Part shown: positions 58,216-64,000 of the stretch, piece by piece
Layout: the number at the start of each line of letters is the position of its first letter
Numbering within the stretch: the stretch's first letter is position 1
DNA from: Cepaea nemoralis
Lineage: Eukaryota; Mollusca; Gastropoda; Stylommatophora; Helicidae
DNA: 64,000 nt
Assembly: GCA_014155875.1 (NCBI GenBank)
Contig: JACEFZ010022420.1
Coordinates: 234,980 to 298,979 of the forward strand
Direction of reading: 5' to 3'
Notes under the pieces: model-generated
What the model was told of the DNA's origin: nothing
The model's database searches: none
What the model saw: the letters and a program-made list of their open reading frames with translations, nothing else
Position numbers and translations under genes: made by a program

Positions 58216-58318
58216 CCACCCATTCATCATGTGTCATGCCTATAAGCGTGGGCGGTCATGTTCTGCCATCTCACTCGATCACCAGAGTCTTGGATCAGCT
58301 CCTTGTTTCTGTCCTTGT
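58216..58318 (-). mobile_element. LINE A 3' end in opposite orientation
   Basis: CATCATGTGTCATGCCTATA, then GCGTGGGCGGTCATGTTCTG and CACCAGAGTCTTGGATCAGC form the reverse complement of 58,117-58,205. The two LINE A tails face each other across (GGAT)/(ATCC) sequence at 58,203-58,219, giving a small imperfect palindrome. Confidence 0.85.
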
Positions 58319-59945
58319 TTCCTTTAATGTCTGTTGCAGACGTTTATAAATATCTCTTGAACCTCACATCAACAAACTCACACTGCCTAGATGGTATCAG
58401 TAATAGAATTCTTCGTTGTGCTGCACCAGTCATTAGCGAGTCCTTAACGTTCATATATAACCAGTGCCTGGCCAAAAACTACTTTCCATCTGCATTTAAA
58501 ATTGCTAAAGTGTTTCCGCTTATTAAAAATGGCTCAATCGATAATAGCGTTTTGGGTAATTATAGACCTATTTCCTTACTATCGTCGCTATCAAAACCAC
58601 TAGAAAAACACATTCATAAAATAACGTTACACCATTTAATTAACAATGATCTAATAATTAACAGTCAATCTGGGTTTCGACCTAAATATTCTTGCCATAG
58701 TGCTCTAACAAAATGACCGATAACTGGCACTTAAACATCAACAACGGTAGAATTTGTGGAGCGGTGTTTGTAGACTTTAAAAAAGCTTTTGATATGGTAG
58801 ATCACGATATTTTAATTAGAAAACTAAAGCAAATGAAGACAAGCACCAACATGGTGAACATAATTACGTCATTTCTATCCGACAGGCAACAAGTCGTGTC
58901 CTTCAACAACTGTCTATCAAGACCCACACAGCTTAATATTGGTGTGCCTCAGGGCTCAATACTAGGTCCGCTGCTTTTTGCAGTTTATATTAATGATCTT
59001 CCTTTATATATCAATACAACTTGTGATCTATTCGCAGACGACTGTACTATATATACTAGTCAAGAAAACCGTAGTGAATTAGAGAATTCTTTACAAAAAG
59101 AACTTGATAATCTTACTAGATGGAGCAATGAAAACCGCATGCAAATAACATCGACAAAACCAAATCCATGCTAATAACGACCAGACAAAAACTACAGACA
59201 CTAGCCATAACTGGATCACCGCTCGAACTCCGCATGGGCACGTTACCTATAGTTAATGTGACTGAACATAAAACACTAGGCTTTTAATAGACAGCCATTT
59301 GAACTGGAGCTCTCATGTTCACGCTCTTACCAGAAATAGCACAAAAAGTTTACCAACTTGCTAAAATTCAGCACTTCCTGGACGAAAGCACACGAAAAAT
59401 ATTCTATACATGCTATATCCAATCACATCTCGATTACTGTTCCACAGTTTGGGATGGTTGCCCTAAATCTAATTTAAAACGACTATGTTCTCTACAAAAC
59501 CGCGCTATTCGTCTGGTTTCTGCCATAAAGCACGGTTGCACGTAATAATTTGTACAGTCATCTAAAGTACTTCTACCACTACACAAACGCGCTTCCTTTT
59601 TCAACAAATCCACCTTAGTGAATAAAAATTATATCTCAAAATACCCCAGAGTATCTTCTGCCGCTGATTCAATCTAATGCAATGAACAGCAAGCGCCTAA
59701 ATTTGTTACATGTCTCAAAGCCTAGATTGGACCTATACAAAACATGTTTCGCCTATTCTGGTGCTCACTTATGGAATGATCTGCCTCCAGATCTGAAAAC
59801 TCCAATGAGTCCCTACACATTTACCCGAAAACTCTTTCAATACTTAATCCATACCGACTATATGCCACCCATAAATTCATTACTGGTATAATTGTCAGTA
59901 TAATTGTTCATTATAATTGTTTAACTATAATTGTTTCACTATATA
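58319..59945 (+). pseudogene. CR1/Jockey-like LINE, 5'-truncated, several frameshifts
   Basis: The RT domain is clear across two frames (58,327-58,716; 58,713-59,174): SHCLDGISNRILR, NYRPISLLSSLSKPLEKHI, INSQSGFRPKYSCHSAL, GAVFVDFKKAFDMVDHDIL (motif A Asp), IGVPQGSILGPLLFAVYIND and LFADDCTIYTS (catalytic FADD intact). The C-terminal region continues in other frames (59,315-59,545; 59,682-59,891) with HLDYCSTVWDGCPKSNLKRL and GAHLWNDLPPDLK. The 3' end is a TATAATTGTT-type short repeat (59,887-59,938), as in this superfamily. The endonuclease is absent. Confidence 0.92.
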
Positions 59946-59957
59946 TGTGTGTGCGTG

Positions 59958-59981
59958 TGGGAGCGAGAGAGAGAGAGAGAG

Positions 59982-60038
<57 letters not shown>

Positions 60039-60040
60039 GA
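59958..60040. repeat. (GA)n microsatellite, interrupted
   Basis: Purine dinucleotide repeats broken by GAAGAGG and GACGA. Confidence 0.95.
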
Positions 60041-60361
60041 AAGTGGGTGTCAGTGAGAGGGATGAGAGTGAATGCGTGTGTGCGCACGTGCATGCTGTCG
60101 TGTGGAAGAGAGTGATTGAGCGAGAAATGGTGGGGGAATGTGTCAGTGCATGCATTCGTACGTGTATGTGTGAGAGTGAGTGAGGGAGTGTATGCGTGCG
60201 TGCATGCGTTCATGTGTATGTGTATGTGTAGAGAGTGTGATTGAGAGAGTGAGTGTGTGTGTGTGTGAAGGATTGTGTGTTAGAGAGTGAGACAGTGGAG
60301 AGTTGATGTGTTAGTGTGTGTGTGGAGCGCGCGCATGCGTGTGAGTGTGTGTATATGAAAG

Positions 60362-60366
<5 letters not shown>
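60041..60366. other. GTGAGTG-rich low-complexity sequence
   Basis: G/T/A-rich plus strand, with short GTGTGT and GAGAGT stretches. No gene. Confidence 0.7.

Positions 60367-60431
<65 letters not shown>
60367..60431. repeat. (GA)n microsatellite
   Basis: About 32 uninterrupted GA units. Confidence 0.97.
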
Positions 60432-60432
<1 letters not shown>

Positions 60433-60579
60433 GAGCAGATGCATGTCATGTAACACGCATGTTATGTAACACGCGAATCCATATGTTTGTGTATTCTCAT
60501 CTGTCATATTATCAGTTAAATACCATTTGATTTTATCATGCATAATATAAACTCATGTTCATTACTGTAGTTTGAGTGA

Positions 60580-60822
60580 GTGAGTCAGTGAGTGTGAATG
60601 AGAGACAGAACGAGTGAGCGTGAGAGTGAATGAGTGAGCGGGAGAGTGAATGAGTGAGCGGGAGAGTGAATGAGTGAACGGGAAAGTGAATGAGTGAGCG
60701 GGAGAGTGAATGAGTGAGCGTGAGAGTGAATGAGCGGGAGAGTGAATGCGTGAGAGTGAATGAATGAGCGGAAGAGTGAATGTGTGAGCGTGAGAGTGAA
60801 TGTGTGTGTGTGTGTGTGTGTG

Positions 60823-60902
<80 letters not shown>

Positions 60903-60905
60903 ATC
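60580..60905. repeat. 20-bp minisatellite, (GT)n and (GA)n
   Basis: GAGAGTGAATGAGTGAGCGG-type units, about ten, run from 60,600 to 60,800. They are followed by (TG)n to 60,823 and (GA)n at 60,829-60,901. Confidence 0.93.
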
Positions 60906-61084
60906 ACTATTTTTACGTCACATACATTTTATGTACACATTTTTCTCCATGTTTAACATTTTTATGAGACTGCTCATGACAAGTGTCAGTGTATGTGTGT
61001 GAGTAAAGTGTGGGAGTTTGTTCATACTAGTTTCAATACTAACGTGAGACATTTTGTATGTGTCTAGATGTGAGGAAGTGTGAG

Positions 61085-62745
61085 TGTATGTGGAGGATGT
61101 GTGTGAGTGTGGGGATATGTGTGGGTGGGGGGTGTGTGGGTGGGGGTATGCATTTGGATGGGTTGGGGTGTGTGGGTTTTGGTGGGTAGTGGTATTTGTG
61201 GGTGTTGGTGGGATGTGTGGATGGATGTGTGGGGGTGAAAGTAGGGGTGTTGGAATGGGTGTGGGGGATGTGTGTATGGGTGGAGGATATGTGTATGGGA
61301 CGGATGCAGGGGATGTGTGTTTATGTGGGTGGAGATGTGTGGATGGTTTGAGGAAGTATGTGTGGGAGGCGGGGTTGTGTGGGTAGGGGATTGTGTTGGG
61401 TGGATTTGGGATGGAAGGGCGGGTGGGGAGAAGTGTATGGTGTGTGGGTTTGAGATATGTGTGCGGTGTGTTGGTGGGGGATGTGTGAATGATGTGTGGG
61501 TGGAGGGTATGTTTGTGGTGGTATGGGTGGAGGATAGTGTGTGGTGTGGGGGATGTGTGTGATGGGTGTGGGGAATGTGCGTATGGGTGGGGTATATGTG
61601 TGGGTGAGCAGGGGATTGTGGTGGTTGGGGGAAGTATGTGGGGGAGTGTGGGTGGGAGATGTGTGTGTGGATGGGGAATGTGTGGGTGGGGGTGTGTGAG
61701 TGGCTTAGGGATGTGTAGGTGGGTGAGGGAGTTGTATGTGTCGGGGTGGGATGTGTGAGTGGGTGGAGGATGTGTGTGGGGGTAGGGGTATTGTGATCGA
61801 GAGATGTTTGGTTGGGAGTGGGTGGGTGGGGGTGTGTGGGTGCGTAGTGGAGGATGTATGCGTGAGTGAGTGTGTGTTGGTGGACGGGTAGGGAATGCGT
61901 GTGTGGGTGGGGAGAGGTGTGTGGTGTGTTGGTTGGTGATATTGTGTGGGTGAGGTATGTGTGTGTGGGTGGGGGATTTTTGTGGTGTGTGAGTGGGGGT
62001 ATGTGGGGTGGATGGGTAAGGGTATCTGTGTGGGTGTGGGTGGGAATATTGTGTGGTATCTGGGTGGGGGATATGTGTGTGGTGTGTAAGTGGGGATGTG
62101 TTGGTGAGGGATATGTGTGTGTGTGGTGCGTGGGTTGGGAATAGTGCGTGGTAGGGGGTGTATGTGATGTGCGGGTGGGGGATTGTGTGGTGGGGGATTA
62201 GGTTAAGGCATGTGTGGGTGGGTGGAAGTTGTATGTGTGGGTGGTGGGGTGTGTGTGAGTGGATTGGGGATGTATGGGTGGTTAGGGAGATGTGTGTGTG
62301 TGTGGGGGGGGGGGTAGGGACATGTCAGTTGGTGGGGATGTGTGTGTATGGTTTGGGGATGTGTGAGTGGATGTGCGATGTGTGGGTTGGTGGGGGATTG
62401 TGTGTGTGGGTGGGGAATATGTTGTCGATGGAGATGTGGCTGGGGGATGGGTGGTTTGAGGTGTGGGTGGGGAGAGGATGTGTGGGGTAGGATGTGGATG
62501 GGCGTGGGATGTGTGGGTTGGTGGGGGAATGTTTGTGGGTGGCGAGTGTGTTTTGGTTGGGGGATCAGGTGAGGGCAGTGTGTGTGGGTGGGGGATGTGC
62601 GGGAGGGGGATGGGTCGGTTGGTGGGGTATGTATGTGTCCCTTGGTGTGCGTGTGTGTCGGTAGGTGGGGGTGTGTATGTGTCCCTTGGTGCGCGTGTGT
62701 GTGGGTAGGTGGGGGTGTTGTGTGGGTGGGGTGATGTATGGATAG
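61085..62745. repeat. G/T-rich degenerate array, strongly strand-biased
   Basis: For about 1.65 kb the plus strand is made of GTGTGGGTGGGGGATGTGTG-like units with very little C or A outside GGATG contexts. Runs of three or more G recur every 5-15 bases, including a ten-G run at 62,305-62,315. Trp/Gly/Val/Cys-rich frames are artefacts. Confidence 0.88.
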
Positions 62746-62769
62746 GTGGGAGATGGGCTTCATAACATG

Positions 62770-62960
62770 GTAATTAGCCTTGTTTATGTTTACAACATTC
62801 ATTTCACAATGTTTATTTTTCTTCCTATGTAAATGTATAATGCTCTTGATGAACGAAAGACGAGTGATTGGAAGGGCCGAATGTAAGACGGGCCTGCGCG
62901 CCCAATTTGTGACCCTAATAAAGTTGATTTGATTTGATTTGATTTGTTTGATTTGTCTCC
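62770..62960 (+). mobile_element. LINE 3' end with (TTGAT)n tail
   Basis: TTCTTCCTATGTAAATGTAT, GGCCGAATGTAAGACGGGCC and TGCGCGCCCAATTTGTGACC, then CTAATAAAGTTGATTTGATT. An AATAAA precedes five-base repeats, as in 3' ends of CR1/Jockey-type LINEs. Only the untranslated end is present. Confidence 0.78.
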
Positions 62961-63358
62961 GACCATGCACGAGGTTCAAGCCATCCAGGTTTGCTAGCTC
63001 CTATGGGGCACCCATTTACGGCCGTTTCTTCTATTATCGATGAGTCCATACAACGTGATTTCTGGCATCTGTAACAGAATGTAGTTTTGCCAGCTTCCTT
63101 CCAGCAGTGACCATATACTGTCAGTGCCCGTAGCCATTGCCGCCCTCAACAAAGGAGATCCTCTGGCTAACCGCCGTGAGGTGGAGACCATAACCTACGA
63201 ACTATCTGTCCGCTGCTCATCCCATCGTCATCCACCACCTGCACCCATGGCTTCACTAACCCTGATCGGGGGGGCACTAACAACATCGGTACTTCACCTG
63301 CCCAAGGGTAGTCCCGTATGCCTTACGGATGGAACGGATTCGCCGTGATAGGGTGACT
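62961..63358. other. Unassigned; 74-codon frame without known domain
   Basis: The plus-strand frame 63,124-63,348 (MPVAIAALNKGDPLANRREV...) has no domain I recognise. It may be a fragment of a retroelement. Confidence 0.35.
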
Positions 63359-63452
63359 GATATATATATATATAATATATATATTAGTAGATATATATCT
63401 ATATATATATCTTCTATATATAGAATAAAGTATATATCTAATATATTATATA
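63359..63452. repeat. (TA)n microsatellite, interrupted
   Basis: ATATATAT runs with AGTAG and CTTCT interruptions; partly self-complementary. Confidence 0.93.
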
Positions 63453-63499
63453 GACTCAATCGTAGTCTCATACACCCTATTTATCGTATGAATGAACTG

Positions 63500-63690
63500 C
63501 ATTTTGCGCGTGGATAGCTTTCCCTATTAACAGTGTCTCTCGCCTATAAAACGACTCCAATCCGACTTCGAGGTACTTGGTACTTTACATACCAGTCAAG
63601 TACACAAGGTCAGCATTTTAGTCCAGCTGTTCGTAAGCGGATTTGATAGGAGTTGAATCGCTTACCTGGCATCACACAACAATTTTAAGA
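63500..63690 (-). mobile_element. SINE family E, copy 3
   Basis: GCGTGGATAGCTTTCCCTAT, then TAACAGTGTCTCTCGCC, TCCGACTTCGAGGTAC and AGCATTTTAGTCCAGCTG mirror 13,890-14,060. The degraded B box is near 63,650. Confidence 0.7.
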
Positions 63691-63717
63691 ACCCGCGTTC
63701 GTACCATTCGTCATGCT

Positions 63718-63805
63718 GACACCCACACACACACCCACAACACACCCACACACACATATTATATAATATCTATATAATATATATATATATACTATATATA
63801 TATTA
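63718..63805. repeat. (CA)n and (TA)n microsatellite
   Basis: ACACCCACACACACACCC-type sequence runs into ATATATATATACTATATA. Confidence 0.93.
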
Positions 63806-63824
63806 TCCGACCGCCTTGCGTTGG

Positions 63825-63945
63825 TTTTTACATATAATTGATGGTGGCGGTCCACTCGGAAACAAGAAACTACTGCCCGGAAATCACAAACAGGCAACAC
63901 ATGCTGGAGTTGACTGCAACGTCCTGTAAAGAATTCGACAAACTT
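63825..63945 (+). mobile_element. SINE family F 3' part
   Basis: CAAGAAACTACTGCCCGGAA, then AATCACAAACAGGCAACACA and GGAGTTGACTGCAACGTCC with TGTAAAGAATTCGAC. The last 55 bases of the window show nothing further. Confidence 0.65.
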
Positions 63946-64000
63946 GTTCCACTAATGCTCTCTACTCTATACTCTATGGTGCCAAACAATACACGCATGT

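Noticed and set aside
61084..62572. Trp/Gly/Cys-rich frames in the G-rich region
   Set aside because: Translations of GTGGGTGGGGGATGTG repeats in several frames at once. No domain.

Overview
The window looks like a gene-poor, repeat-dominated stretch of an animal nuclear genome. The evidence is many decayed non-LTR retrotransposons, tRNA-derived SINEs with target duplications, hAT, mariner and pogo/Tigger DNA elements, a decayed Ty3/gypsy fragment, long dinucleotide microsatellites and several satellite arrays. There is no operon, Shine-Dalgarno pattern or CRISPR. The mix would suit a marine invertebrate, perhaps a mollusc, but that is inference. I find no intact ordinary host gene. Most long open frames are artefacts of tandem repeats whose period is a multiple of three.

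Layout. 1-3.8 kb: SINE, 34-bp satellite, microsatellites and a decayed gypsy integrase broken by a LINE fragment. 3.8-10.8 kb: three LINE remnants, one carrying a LINE A insertion (11-bp target duplication), another carrying a 1.79-kb hAT element (8-bp duplication) and a SINE (11-bp duplication). 11-25 kb: LINE ends, 28-bp and 42-bp satellites, SINEs and a ~510-bp tandem duplication. 25-28 kb: a near-complete mariner with one stop codon, then a 5'-truncated LINE. 28-33 kb: SINEs and LINE 3' ends.

33,116-45,126 is the standout: a 12.0-kb, almost perfectly organised palindrome. It is flanked by a 6-bp duplication (GAGATG), begins AGTAGTATA on both strands, and sits in the simple-repeat tail of a LINE. 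Each ~5-6 kb arm carries, from the end inward: a terminal block, minisatellites, an iteron-like TGGTCAAG array, a CA-rich array, a TATA-type promoter, a 198-aa C2H2 zinc-finger gene (both copies intact, three residues apart) and a conserved non-coding block. The ~1.15-kb unique centre holds a spliced gene whose last exons resemble the PP1-binding C-terminal core of PPP1R15 (GADD34/CReP), the regulatory subunit of the eIF2-alpha phosphatase. Six-base duplication with 5'-AG ends resembles Polinton/Maverick integration, but I see no polymerase, integrase or capsid gene. It may be a non-autonomous or cargo-carrying element, and I consider it the candidate undescribed system.

45-49 kb: SINE and LINE fragments. 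49.2-54.3 kb: a 5-kb satellite with a 96/97-bp unit and nested 21-bp repeats, in two structural domains. 54.4-60 kb: SINEs, a truncated Tigger element, tail-to-tail LINE fragments and a CR1/Jockey-like LINE. 60-64 kb: GA/GT microsatellites, a 1.65-kb strongly G-rich plus strand, a LINE 3' end and SINE pieces.
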